A stretch of 64,000 nt of DNA from CAIVVT01 sp052145115 (GTDB taxonomy: Bacteria; Acidobacteriota; Terriglobia; Bryobacterales; Bryobacteraceae): the NCBI GenBank assembly GCA_052145115.1, contig JBKQPG010000039.1:56820-120819 (forward strand), written 5' to 3'. Under the pieces are notes generated by a model, which was not told the origin of the DNA, made no database searches, and was given only the letters and a program-made list of their open reading frames with translations. Positions within the stretch are counted from its first letter, which is position 1. Every line of letters begins with the position of its first letter. Shown piece after piece: positions 9,226-18,127 of this stretch. The position numbers and the translations under genes are program-made.

Positions 9226-9253
9226 ATTATATCTTGCCGGGACCCGGCGACAA
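9226..9253 (-). promoter_or_regulatory. Sigma-70-type promoter of the second sulfatase
   Basis: On the minus strand TTGTCG (9248-9253) is followed after 16 nt by a perfect TATAAT (9226-9231). The -10 overlaps the ATG at 9227, so transcription would start near 9219 and favours translation from the GTG at 9212. Confidence 0.5.
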
Positions 9254-9319
9254 GCCCGATCCACGGACCGGACGGTTGGCCTGAAAGTGAGATGACATAA
9301 TGAATCGGACACACCGCTC

Positions 9320-10375
9320 ATGACCGACGCATTCGCCGTCCCGCCGATGAACAGCCGCCAGCGGGTGCTCGCGGCGCTGCGCCGCGAACCGATCGATCGG
9401 GCGGCGCTGTGCACTCCGACCTCCATCGCGACCACGGAGCTGATGGACATCTCCGGCGCGGCGTTTCCCGATGCCAACAGGGTCCCGGAACTCATGGCTT
9501 GCCTGGCTGCGACCGGCTACACCGAGCTGGGCTTCGATACCATCATGCCGGTGTTCTCGATCGTTCAGGAGTCCTCGGCTCTGGGATGCCGGGTCGACTG
9601 GGGCGAGAAGGGCAGTTGGCCCACGGTAAGGACGTCGGAGCCGATTTCGAACGGTCGGGATGAGCTGACCATCCCTTCCGATTTTCTGGATCATCCTGAT
9701 GTCCAGTGTGTCCTTGAAGCAATCCGCATCCTGCGAAGACGCTTCGGCGGCGAGGTGGCCATCCTCGGAAAAGTGATGGGGCCATGGACGCTCTCCTACC
9801 ACGTGTTCGGCCTTCAGCAATTCCTGTTGATGACGGTCGATGATCCCGGCCGGGCGAAGCATTACCTGAATCAACTCAAGGAAGTTACGGTCGCATTTGG
9901 GCTAGCCCAGATCAAGGCGGGAGCCGACGTCCTGACGCTCCCGGACCATGCCACCGGAGACCTGGTCAGCGCCGGGTACTACAAGCGATTCCTGCTGGAC
10001 ATCCATAAGGAGATGGCCCAACGGCTGCCGGTGCCGCTGATCCTCCATATTTGCGGCAAGACGCTCGACCGGATGGAGTACATTGCCGAGACCGGCATGG
10101 CGGGGTTTCACTACGATTCCAAGAACCCTCCGGCGCAAGCCAGGGCGATCGTGGGAGAGCGCATCTCTCTAGTGGGGAACGTCAATAATCCCGTCACGCT
10201 GTTCACCAAAGGGCCGGCGGAAGTGCGCCGCGAGGTCTGCCTCAACCTCGATGCCGGCGTACGATTGATCGGCCCGGAGTGCGCCCTGCCGCTGGTGACC
10301 CCGCTGGAGAATCTGAAGGAGATTCCCCGGGCGGTCCGAAGATGGCACCAGGAGCGCGCGGAGACGCTGCGCTAA
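9320..10375 (+). CDS. Uroporphyrinogen decarboxylase/MtaA-family cobamide methyltransferase-like protein
   Basis: A 351-residue protein of the UROD/MtaA/CmuA superfamily. It opens with the family-typical MNSRQRVLAALRREPIDR. It has the zinc-ligand pattern of MtaA-type methylcobamide:thiol methyltransferases: His243-x-Cys245 in LHICGKT and Cys321 in GPECALPL, where true UROD lacks this set. Such enzymes move a methyl group between a corrinoid protein and a thiol. No corrinoid-binding partner or substrate-specific methyltransferase gene lies nearby, so the real acceptor is unknown. It is divergent from the sulfatase, with about 100 bp shared upstream. Met10 at 9347 is an alternative start; neither start has a strong ribosome-binding site. 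Confidence 0.75.
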   Translation: MTDAFAVPPMNSRQRVLAALRREPIDRAALCTPTSIATTELMDISGAAFPDANRVPELMACLAATGYTELGFDTIMPVFSIVQESSALGCRVDWGEKGSWPTVRTSEPISNGRDELTIPSDFLDHPDVQCVLEAIRILRRRFGGEVAILGKVMGPWTLSYHVFGLQQFLLMTVDDPGRAKHYLNQLKEVTVAFGLAQIKAGADVLTLPDHATGDLVSAGYYKRFLLDIHKEMAQRLPVPLILHICGKTLDRMEYIAETGMAGFHYDSKNPPAQARAIVGERISLVGNVNNPVTLFTKGPAEVRREVCLNLDAGVRLIGPECALPLVTPLENLKEIPRAVRRWHQERAETLR

Positions 10376-10474
10376 TTGTCGCGGGCGCGCCCACTGCTCT
10401 CAATCCGCGGCGAGGTTTGTCAGGGTGGGCGTCAGATGCCGGTTTCGCATTCTCACCGGTTCCAGCGCGGCACT

Positions 10475-13231
10475 CTACGGCGCCAGCTTCGAGGTGAACT
10501 GATAGCTGCCTGAATCCAGATCGAAGACCACTCTGCCTTTCTCAACCCGGTTGAACCTCACTCCCGCGGCCTCGGCTGCCGGCCGTCCGCCCTCGGTCAC
10601 GCCCTCGGCGGCGCCGCCGGGGAGGTACAGCGTGGCGCTCGTCCCCGGCGGAACGGTTGCGTCCATCCGCAGTACGCCGTTTTCGATTCGCCAGCTGCTG
10701 GCGATCGTCCCGTGGGGGCACTTGTAGCTCGCTCGCGCGAAGGTCAGGCCGCCCACCGGCGCCGGCTCCAGGAAGAAATGCCGGAAGCCCGGCGCCTTCT
10801 CGTCCGCGCGAATACCCCCGATGCCTTCGATGAACCATGCCCCGATGGAAATCAGCGTGTCATGGATATGAGACCCGCCCGACCAGCTCTCCCAACTTGT
10901 GGTGGCGCCCCGCTCCAGCATGTTGCCCCAGCTCGGAAAGTCCTTCTTGCTGGCCATCTGGTAGATCAAGTCGTTCCGATTGTCCTCCATGAGATGCTTC
11001 AACAAGAAGTAGGCTCCATGCATGCCGGCGTCAATGTGGCCGCCGTCCTTGACCACAATGGTCGATTCGAGGTTCTCGGCCACCGCGGCGCGCAACTCCT
11101 GCGGAACAATGCCCAGCAGAAGCGCCAGCGCCAGGTAGGGCTGTTCGCCGGTGGCATAGCTGTGGGTGGCGGCGTTGTAATAGCGTTCGTGCAGCGCGCG
11201 CTGCAGCGTGGCCGCCCGTTCGGCGTACATCGCGGCATCTTCGGGCTGGCCCAGAATCGCTGCGATCTTGGCGGCCAGTTGCAAGGTGTAGAGGTAGTGC
11301 GCGCTGTTGATGAAATGCGCGCTGATGGGGTTCCGGGAAAGGTCCCCGCCATAGGACCCTCGACGCTGCGGAGTTACCCAGTCGCCGAGGTAGTTCCACT
11401 CCGGCATGCGGATGCCGATGCTGACGTACGGCTCCAGGATGTGGTCCTTCGTCTTCGATTCGGCGAAGGCCAGCCACTTCCGGATCATCGGGTAGTTGGT
11501 CTCCAGAGCCCGCTTATCGCCGTAGTTCAGGTAAACCTGCCACGGCATGGTGACTGCGAAGCCGCTCCACATCGGCCCTCCGCCGCCCTGGTCGGGATAA
11601 TTGGGGGCGGTGTACGGCAGATCGCCGGAATTAGGATCCTGTGCATCGCGCCAATTGGCCGCCCAGCGGCTATACAGGCCTCCGGTGTCGAAGTTGAACA
11701 GGCCCGTTTCTATCGAGGTGCCGGCGTCGCCGCCGTAGCCCAGGCGTTCGCGCGTCGGGCAGTCCACGACGTATCCGTTCAGCGTGAGGCACTCGTAGGT
11801 CCACGTCACCAGGCGGTAGATGCGGTTCAGCAGCTCGTCGGACGATTCGAATTCGCCCGCGCGCCCGTAACTCGTTCGCATGAAATAGCCGCGGACGTCT
11901 TCGACGGCGGGCGCCTGGCGTAACCCCGTGACATGGGCGAAGCGGAAAGCGTGGTAGTTGAATCTCGAGCACACCACCTGGCCCGCTCCTTCGCGGGTCA
12001 CGTACTCGTCGCGCTGGTTGAATGTGCTGTAACGGCCGCCGCTCGGCGGGTTGTCGGCATACTCGATCTTCAGGGCAGTGCCGGCCTTGGTGTCCGGCCT
12101 CAGGCGCAATTCGAGCCAGCCGGTGTAGTTTTTCCCCATGTCGATGAGCCAGCCGCCAGCCGGCGTCTGCTCGATCTTCACCGGCTTAAGCGTTTCCAGG
12201 ATGCGGTTGGGCTCGACCATCTGCGCCGAGGTCGTCACCTTCGGCGGGTCGAACAATGCGGCCGTCTCCCAACCCGAATCGTCCAGCTTCACGCCATTCC
12301 AGTTTTCTACCTCCAACCTGGCGTCATAGTGTTCCCCGCCATAGTCGCCGAATGCAGTGCCCCGGCCGAGCGGCTTGATCGGGCTGGCCTTTGCCTTCCA
12401 CGTGCCGTCGGTTCCCAGCGTTATGACTCGGCCCTGCCTCAGCGTGATGTCCAGCTGTGCCCGCACCAGCGGCCCGTCATAAACCACGCCCGGATGGCCC
12501 CGCACGTACCATCCGCGTCCCAGCCACAGCGCCACCGTGTTACGGCCCTTCACCAGGAGGTCCGTGATGTCGTGCGTCACATACCAGTTGCGCCGGGAAT
12601 AATCCACCACCGCCGGGGCCAGAACGTAGTCGTCCACCTTCTTCCCGTTGACGTAGAGTTCGTAGTAGCCTAGCGCGTTCACATACGCCGTGGCGCTATG
12701 CGGCTTCTTCGGAAGCGTAAAGCTATGTCGGAACCATGGGGCTGGCAGAGGCGTGCCCTCTTTGATATCCGCCGGACGCGCCAGGCCGATCCAGCGGCCG
12801 TGCCATTCCTCCTCGTGGAGCAATCCCATCGACCAATGGGCCGGGGTGCTCCACGGCGTTACGCGGCCATCCTGGTCCCATACCCGGACTTTCCACCACG
12901 CCTGGGTTCCCGACACCAAGGGCTGTCCTGCGTAGGGGACGAACGTGTCCTGGTCGGAGATGATTTTGCCGGAATCCCAGAGGTCGCCTTTGTTTTTTCC
13001 CAGACGCTCCGGACTGCTGGCCACCAGCACCTGGTAGGCGCTCTGCCGCCGGCCGCGCGGTCCAGCCGATAGCATCCAGATCAACCGCGGTCTTTCTGCG
13101 TCGATGCCCAGTGGGTTCACCAAATACTCCACCCGCAGTTCATCCACGGACAACGCGGGCCGGCCGGATGCGCCCTGGCCCGCCGGGACAAGCCCTGCCA
13201 TGATCAGGGCGGCACAGACGACACTTCTCAT
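10475..13231 (-). CDS. Secreted GH78 alpha-L-rhamnosidase
   Basis: A 918-residue enzyme with a signal peptide (MRSVVCAALIMAGLVPAGQG). It shows the usual order of N-terminal fibronectin/jelly-roll domains (RNWYVTHDITDLL near 215), a concanavalin-like domain, the (alpha/alpha)6 catalytic barrel and a C-terminal beta domain. The catalytic stretch DCPTRERLGYGGD places Asp490, Glu495 and Asp502 with the same spacing as Asp567, Glu572 and Asp579 of Bacillus RhaB. Glu781 in TTSWESW matches the general base. It releases terminal alpha-L-rhamnose from plant or microbial glycans. A GGGAGAG ribosome-binding site precedes the ATG. It starts 22 nt after an esterase gene, forming a two-gene operon. Confidence 0.92.
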   Translation of the reverse strand: MRSVVCAALIMAGLVPAGQGASGRPALSVDELRVEYLVNPLGIDAERPRLIWMLSAGPRGRRQSAYQVLVASSPERLGKNKGDLWDSGKIISDQDTFVPYAGQPLVSGTQAWWKVRVWDQDGRVTPWSTPAHWSMGLLHEEEWHGRWIGLARPADIKEGTPLPAPWFRHSFTLPKKPHSATAYVNALGYYELYVNGKKVDDYVLAPAVVDYSRRNWYVTHDITDLLVKGRNTVALWLGRGWYVRGHPGVVYDGPLVRAQLDITLRQGRVITLGTDGTWKAKASPIKPLGRGTAFGDYGGEHYDARLEVENWNGVKLDDSGWETAALFDPPKVTTSAQMVEPNRILETLKPVKIEQTPAGGWLIDMGKNYTGWLELRLRPDTKAGTALKIEYADNPPSGGRYSTFNQRDEYVTREGAGQVVCSRFNYHAFRFAHVTGLRQAPAVEDVRGYFMRTSYGRAGEFESSDELLNRIYRLVTWTYECLTLNGYVVDCPTRERLGYGGDAGTSIETGLFNFDTGGLYSRWAANWRDAQDPNSGDLPYTAPNYPDQGGGGPMWSGFAVTMPWQVYLNYGDKRALETNYPMIRKWLAFAESKTKDHILEPYVSIGIRMPEWNYLGDWVTPQRRGSYGGDLSRNPISAHFINSAHYLYTLQLAAKIAAILGQPEDAAMYAERAATLQRALHERYYNAATHSYATGEQPYLALALLLGIVPQELRAAVAENLESTIVVKDGGHIDAGMHGAYFLLKHLMEDNRNDLIYQMASKKDFPSWGNMLERGATTSWESWSGGSHIHDTLISIGAWFIEGIGGIRADEKAPGFRHFFLEPAPVGGLTFARASYKCPHGTIASSWRIENGVLRMDATVPPGTSATLYLPGGAAEGVTEGGRPAAEAAGVRFNRVEKGRVVFDLDSGSYQFTSKLAP

Positions 13232-13253
13232 TGCTCTCCCTCTTTCCCGCTGG

Positions 13254-14411
13254 TTATTTGAAAAGCAACGGCGCGAATTCGTTGAGATCCCGCCGCCACG
13301 TCTGCCACTCGTGGGCCGTGCCCGGCGACTGGTAAAACACGTTCTTGATGCCGGCCTTCTCCAGCGCATCGTGCATCGCCAGCGCCCCCTTGAGCATGCG
13401 CTCCTCGCCTGTGCCCGCGCCGAACCACAGCAGGTGGACCTGCTTGTTGAACGCCGCCGGGTCGGCGAACGTTCCCGAGTACGCTGTCTTGAGATCCTGC
13501 CCGCCGCGCAGCGGAGCGCTGAATGAGCCGATCCAGGAAAACCTGTCCAGGTGCGTGAGCGTGATCTGCAGCGTCTGCCCGCCGCCCATGGACAGCCCCG
13601 CCATGGCGCGATGGTCTCTGTCCGAACGTGTCCGGTACGTGGCGTCGATCATCGGGATCAGGTCGCCGACTACCACCTGCTCGAACAGACTGGGCTGTCC
13701 GGTCCCGCGGCCCTGCGGCGTTGCCGGCTGCGCTTCGCCCGGCGGCGTGGCATAACCCTGTTCCATGACCACGATCATCGGCTTGGCTTTGCCCCCGGCG
13801 ATCAGGTTGTCCAGGATGAAATTCGCGCGGCCCTGGTTGGTCCACCCGCGCTCGTCCTCTCCCGCCCCGTGTTGCAGGTACAGGACCGGGTAGCGCGCCC
13901 GCGTTTTGCGGTCGTACTCGGCCGGCGTGTAAATGTACGCGCGCCGCCATGCCTGGGTGGTCTTGGAGAAATACCAGTGGATGCGCACCTCGCCGTGCGG
14001 CACGTCCTTTGCCGCATAGAAATCCACGCCGTTTTCGGGAACCTCAATGCCGCTACACTCCCTGCCCCAGCCGAAATAAGTCTCGCTGGCGGGGTCGCTC
14101 ATGGCCACGCCATCCACCAGGAACCAGTAGTAGTGGAACCCCGGTACGGCCGGCGGCGTGGTGATGCTCCACGTGCCGTCGTCGGCGCGAATCATGTCCA
14201 TCGGGCCATGGCCGAGACCGTTGTCATCGCCGCCCGGCTGCAGCTGCACTTTTTTAGCGTCGGGCGCTTTGAGGCGCAACGAAACCCGCAGGTCCGCGTG
14301 AACGCGCGGGTACTGCGCGCCCCGCACATTGGAGCTCGCGGGCCGCGAATCGTCCGCCTGCGCCCAGGCGATTCCGCAAATCAGAAGCGAGAGGAAAGTG
14401 GTCCGGCGCAT
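13254..14411 (-). CDS. Secreted CE1/esterase-D-type carbohydrate esterase with N-terminal CBM48-like domain
   Basis: A 385-residue protein with a signal peptide ending at AWAQA. Residues about 35-130 look like the E-set/CBM48-like domain found before feruloyl or acetyl xylan esterases (FHYYWFLVDGVAMSDPAS). An alpha/beta-hydrolase follows, with YPVLYLQHGAGEDERGW, the nucleophile Ser274 in GLSMGGG and a terminal His367 in GTAHEWQTWRR. It probably removes feruloyl or acetyl esters from plant polysaccharides. It is the first gene of an operon with the GH78 rhamnosidase, which suggests deacylation followed by rhamnose removal, for example on pectic side chains. The ester type cannot be fixed from sequence. 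Confidence 0.85.
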   Translation of the reverse strand: MRRTTFLSLLICGIAWAQADDSRPASSNVRGAQYPRVHADLRVSLRLKAPDAKKVQLQPGGDDNGLGHGPMDMIRADDGTWSITTPPAVPGFHYYWFLVDGVAMSDPASETYFGWGRECSGIEVPENGVDFYAAKDVPHGEVRIHWYFSKTTQAWRRAYIYTPAEYDRKTRARYPVLYLQHGAGEDERGWTNQGRANFILDNLIAGGKAKPMIVVMEQGYATPPGEAQPATPQGRGTGQPSLFEQVVVGDLIPMIDATYRTRSDRDHRAMAGLSMGGGQTLQITLTHLDRFSWIGSFSAPLRGGQDLKTAYSGTFADPAAFNKQVHLLWFGAGTGEERMLKGALAMHDALEKAGIKNVFYQSPGTAHEWQTWRRDLNEFAPLLFK

Positions 14412-14712
14412 CGTTGTTCTCCGAAGCTAAGATTCTCCGTCCCGGCAGTGACAGTGTCAAACCAACAGGTCTTTTGATGTGAAAATGTGTCCACACGACA
14501 GCCGGGGGCAATCCCGCCGGCCGTTGGGCGTGCAACTCGCCTCCAGCGGGGATTCCCGTCTCGGCTTTGCTCCCGCGAGCGGCCGGGCGCCATCGGAAAA
14601 TCGCTGCCGCAAGCACCAAGCTACTCCGTGCAGCAACGGCTGACGGCGGCGTGTAGACTGATCCAGAAGCCGGGAGTCAAAATGAAGCTCCGGCCGCGCC
14701 AGGAGGACATCA
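14412..14712. other. Divergent intergenic region
   Basis: 301 bp between the divergent esterase and DUF5009 genes. It must hold both promoters, but I see no clear -35/-10 pair. AGGAGG at 14701-14706 is the ribosome-binding site of the plus-strand gene and GGAG precedes the minus-strand start. Confidence 0.4.
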
Positions 14713-15939
14713 ATGCCGGATCCGGACACCGCTGCAGCGGGGATCCCTTCAGGCGCCGCTGCGCCCCAGCGAGTGGCGTCGATCGACATTTTCAGGGGAT
14801 TGACCATGCTGGTCATGGTTTTCGTCAACGAAGTGAGTGAGGTCAAGGGGGTGCCCTGGTGGAGCCGCCACGCGCCCGCCAACCTCGACTATATGACCTA
14901 CGTGGACATGGTGTTTCCGGCGTTCCTGTTCATCATGGGAGCGTCCATCCCGCTGGCTGTGAGCAGGCGCATCGCGAAAGGCGATTCAGCCGGCCGGTTG
15001 TGGTGGCACGCGATTGTGCGTTCACTCAGCCTGGTGGTGCTGGGCCTGTTGCTGGCCAATCTGCACCTGCTCGACCCGCGCCTCACGGGGATCGGCGCCA
15101 CGCTGTGGAGTGCGATGGCTTTTACGGGAGTGATTCTGCTGTGGAACGTCTATCCGCGGTCGGGCGGGCACGATTCGCTCTATCGATTCCTGAAAGGCGC
15201 CGGCGCCTTGCTGCTGATCTGCGCGTTCGCGACGTTTAGGAGAAAGACCGAACAGGGCGCGGGCGCGTGGTTGGATTTCTCTTACTGGGAGATCCTGGGC
15301 CTGATCGGGTGGGCATACCTGTCGGCGTGCATCATCTATCTTCCTCTTAGGAAAAACGTTTGGATCCTGGTGGCATCTCTGTTCGCCCTGAATGCAATGA
15401 ACGTCGTCGCCCGGATGGGCCCGCTCAAGTGGCTGTGGAAGCTGCCGGATTATGTCTGGCCATTCAGAACGGGCGCTCTGGTTTCCATCGTTATGGCAGG
15501 GCTCATCACATCAGTGATCTTTCTCGATGAGTCGATCGCCCGCACCCTGAAAGCTAAGTTCATCTGCGCGTTGGGTTACGCTGCAATCCTCTTCGCCGCC
15601 GGCTGGGCGCTCACGCCATTCGGCATATCGAAGATCCGTGCCACGCCGACCTGGTGCCTGTATTGCGATGCAGTGAACGTACTGTTGTTCCTGGTGCTGT
15701 ATTGGTTGGCTGACGTCAGGCGCCACACCAGTTGGGCCATGTTCGTTAAGCCTGCCGGTTCCAATACGCTGCTGACTTACTTGTTGCCCTATATCCTCTA
15801 CGCGCTTCCCGGTTACCTGGCGATCGCGGCATATTGGGACCAAGGTTGGCCTGGCGTGATCAGGTCGCTGCTGTTTACCGGCCTTGTTCTCGCACTTGCG
15901 GCCGTCGCCACGAGATGGAAACTGCGGTTACAACTGTAG
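14713..15939 (+). CDS. DUF5009/HGSNAT-like membrane acyltransferase family protein
   Basis: A 408-residue protein with about ten membrane segments. The opening RVASIDIFRGLTMLVMVFVNE and the following VFPAFLFIMGASIPLAVSRR match the DUF5009/heparan-alpha-glucosaminide N-acetyltransferase-like (NagX) family. Family members are thought to transfer acetyl groups across the inner membrane onto amino sugars such as glucosamine. In this region of glycan-use genes an amino-sugar role is attractive but not shown. A consensus AGGAGG lies 6 nt before the ATG. It reads away from the esterase/rhamnosidase operon. Confidence 0.8.
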   Translation: MPDPDTAAAGIPSGAAAPQRVASIDIFRGLTMLVMVFVNEVSEVKGVPWWSRHAPANLDYMTYVDMVFPAFLFIMGASIPLAVSRRIAKGDSAGRLWWHAIVRSLSLVVLGLLLANLHLLDPRLTGIGATLWSAMAFTGVILLWNVYPRSGGHDSLYRFLKGAGALLLICAFATFRRKTEQGAGAWLDFSYWEILGLIGWAYLSACIIYLPLRKNVWILVASLFALNAMNVVARMGPLKWLWKLPDYVWPFRTGALVSIVMAGLITSVIFLDESIARTLKAKFICALGYAAILFAAGWALTPFGISKIRATPTWCLYCDAVNVLLFLVLYWLADVRRHTSWAMFVKPAGSNTLLTYLLPYILYALPGYLAIAAYWDQGWPGVIRSLLFTGLVLALAAVATRWKLRLQL

Positions 15940-16149
15940 CTTGGGCTGCATGCCGTTGCGCGAGACATCGCAGCGCTGCGGCCTGCCGGAGGAGCCCTAA
16001 CGAGCATTACCGGCAATTGTTTGTAAGTGCCCTATCCACCGGAAGACTTCCTTCCGGCTCGATTTGCGGACGGCTGGAGCTGGGCGGCGAGGGTATTTGG
16101 TGGAGGAGCCGGCCTCGACGACCTGAAAGGACCGAACGAAGCTTTCGAT

Positions 16150-16155
16150 TAGAAT
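16150..16155 (+). promoter_or_regulatory. -10 box TAGAAT, 8 nt before an ATG
   Basis: TAGAAT lies 8 nt upstream of the ATG at 16164 with no ribosome-binding site between, as expected for a leaderless transcript. No clear -35 is seen. Confidence 0.35.
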
Positions 16156-16163
16156 GACCGAAT

Positions 16164-16943
16164 ATGCCTCACTATTCGCTCCGGGATGCTAAGAGTCCGA
16201 AACGCGAGCCGCTCATGGTCCGATCCGTAGTCAAACTTGTTGTCGTGCTGCTGCTCTGCTACCTGGCAAGCCGGAGTGTAAGCACCCCACCGGCCGCTTA
16301 CGCTTCAGCCAGGCAGCACAGGATCTACACGACCAACTTCCCGCTTACTGAGAATCCCATTTCAGAGGGCGGCAAATGGACCAACGGCCAGCAGGACGGC
16401 CTCGACTGGGCCAACGTCCGGACAGCCTCGGGGCGCGCCTTTGGGACTCAATCCGGCGGGGTAAGGCCGGCGCCACAAAAATACGATGACTCGGCGGCGC
16501 TGCTGACGGGCGAATGGGGGCCGAACCAGACCGCCGAAGCTATTGTCTACGCCGTGAACCAAAGCGACCGGATGAATGAGGAGGTGGAGCTGCGCCTGCG
16601 GAGCGCTTTTTCCCCTCACAAGGGCACGGGGTATGAGATCCTCTTCCGATCCTCCATGAGCGCGCAAGCCTACTGCGAAATCGTCAGGTGGAACGGACCC
16701 CTCGGAAGCTTCACTTACTTAAAACAGGAGAAAGGTCCGCAATGCGGCATAGCTACTGGGAGTGTGGTCAAGGCAACCATCGTTGGAAACGTAATCACGG
16801 CCTACATCGATGGTAGGCAGGTACTCCAAGCCACTGACAACACCTACACGAGCGGTAACCCCGGCATCGGATTTTATATCGAGCGAGCCACCGGCGTCAA
16901 TGCTGATTTTGGGTTTACGAGTTTCACGGCGAAGGACCAATAA
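16164..16943 (+). CDS. Hypothetical exported protein, possibly concanavalin-like fold
   Basis: A 259-residue protein of no family I can name. After a charged N terminus there is a hydrophobic export segment (VVKLVVVLLLCYLAS). The mature part resembles beta-sandwich LamG/DUF1080-like domains: GYEILFRSS, YCEIVRWNG, then ITAYIDGRQVLQATDNTY and GNPGIGFYIE, the usual pattern of a concanavalin fold describing a surface or ligand. Met18 (16215) is an alternative start, but the -10 box just upstream favours 16164. Its base composition is visibly less GC-rich than its neighbours, so recent acquisition is possible. Confidence 0.65.
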   Translation: MPHYSLRDAKSPKREPLMVRSVVKLVVVLLLCYLASRSVSTPPAAYASARQHRIYTTNFPLTENPISEGGKWTNGQQDGLDWANVRTASGRAFGTQSGGVRPAPQKYDDSAALLTGEWGPNQTAEAIVYAVNQSDRMNEEVELRLRSAFSPHKGTGYEILFRSSMSAQAYCEIVRWNGPLGSFTYLKQEKGPQCGIATGSVVKATIVGNVITAYIDGRQVLQATDNTYTSGNPGIGFYIERATGVNADFGFTSFTAKDQ

Positions 16944-17232
16944 ACTAAGCCAGCTCCCATCACTCCCAAGGTCTCCGGGATTGGACGCTAACTCCAAGCC
17001 GGGTCAGCTCCTCAGATTCACGATAGTGCTGAGAGTCCATTGTCCATCATGATCGGCAGCCTCTTGCAGGCGCCGCCTGCGTTGGGGAGTACTCTTCCCC
17101 GTCGATCCGCGCACAGCCCCAGATGCGTGAGACCGCAACCGACCACGGAGTCGCGTGTTGTCCATGATGAGAGGCGGGTGATGCAACACCGGCCTCTGGC
17201 GGGCGGGAAAACGGCAAGTGTTTGAAATGTTT

Positions 17233-17309
17233 TGGTGGACCTGGTCGGGTTCGAACCGACGACCTCTTCCATGCCATGGAAGCGCGCTCCCAAACTGCGC
17301 CACAGGCCC
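17233..17309 (-). tRNA. tRNA-Ala(GGC)
   Basis: A complete 77-nt cloverleaf on the minus strand, including encoded CCA. The acceptor stem GGGCCTG/CAGGTCC contains the G3:U70 pair that identifies alanine tRNA. The anticodon stem CTTCC/GGAAG encloses ATGGCAT, giving anticodon GGC. The T arm contains GGTTCGAACC. It stands alone, between the AT-richer orphan gene and an HD-domain gene. Confidence 0.96.
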
Positions 17310-17494
17310 ACGCGGGGCGAACGCTTCAAGTATAACAACAGTGTCACCAGGCATCAATCGCGATCTCCCCGCCCTGCCACGCTGCGCTGCCGAACGCTCC
17401 TGCCCACGTCCACCGCAAGCCTCGCCGGCGCAGTGGTTTCGACTCCCAATGCGCCGCGCTCAGGCCCCTCGCCCGGCGTGCTAAGTTGAGTGTC

Positions 17495-18094
17495 ATGACT
17501 CGCGAACAGGCCTGGGAGATCGTCTGCGAATTCGTCCAAAATGGCGCCCTGCGCCGACACGCCCTGGCGGTCGAAGCCTGCGTTGCCGCCTACGCCCGGC
17601 AATTCGGCGCGGACGAATTGCAATGGTCGGTGACGGCCCTGCTGCACGACTTCGATTGGGAGCTTCATCCCAGCGCGCCGGACCACCCGCTGGAGGGCGA
17701 GCCGATTCTCGCCGCACGCGGCGTCGACGAAGCCATCCGCCGGGCCATTCTGAGCCACGCCGACTACTCTGGCGTGCCGCGCGTCTCGCCGCTCGAAAAA
17801 ACACTCTTCGCCTGCGACGAACTGGCCGGCTTCCTGACCGCCGTCAGTTACGTGAAACCCGGCCGTTCGATTCACGAGGTGGACGCCCGCAGCGTTCGCA
17901 AAAAAATGAAGGACAAAGCCTTCGCGCGCAACGTCAATCGCGACGACATCATTCAGGGCGCGGCCCAATTGGGCGTCGACCTGGATCAGCACATCGCGTT
18001 CTGTATTCACGCCCTGCAGGCCCGCGCCGTCGAACTGGGCTTGCAGGGCAATCCTCAGCCTCCCGCCCCGCCCCCCTCCGGCGCCACGGTTTGA
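17495..18094 (+). CDS. HD-domain phosphohydrolase-like protein
   Basis: A 199-residue HD-superfamily protein. The pattern LRRHALAVEACVAAYARQ, then TALLHDFDWEL (the HD pair) and ILSHADYSG supplies the His/Asp metal ligands of small HDIG hydrolases. It is probably a cytoplasmic metal-dependent phosphohydrolase; the substrate is unknown. The frame extends to a TTG at 17486, but the ATG at 17495 is preferred. It converges with glnE. Confidence 0.8.
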   Translation: MTREQAWEIVCEFVQNGALRRHALAVEACVAAYARQFGADELQWSVTALLHDFDWELHPSAPDHPLEGEPILAARGVDEAIRRAILSHADYSGVPRVSPLEKTLFACDELAGFLTAVSYVKPGRSIHEVDARSVRKKMKDKAFARNVNRDDIIQGAAQLGVDLDQHIAFCIHALQARAVELGLQGNPQPPAPPPSGATV

Positions 18095-18127
18095 ATCACC
18101 CCGGTCGCCCCGCCCGCCTGCATCGCG

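Noticed and set aside
17004..17489. Several short open frames around 17.0-17.5 kb
   Set aside because: They overlap the tRNA-Ala gene and have no coding features.
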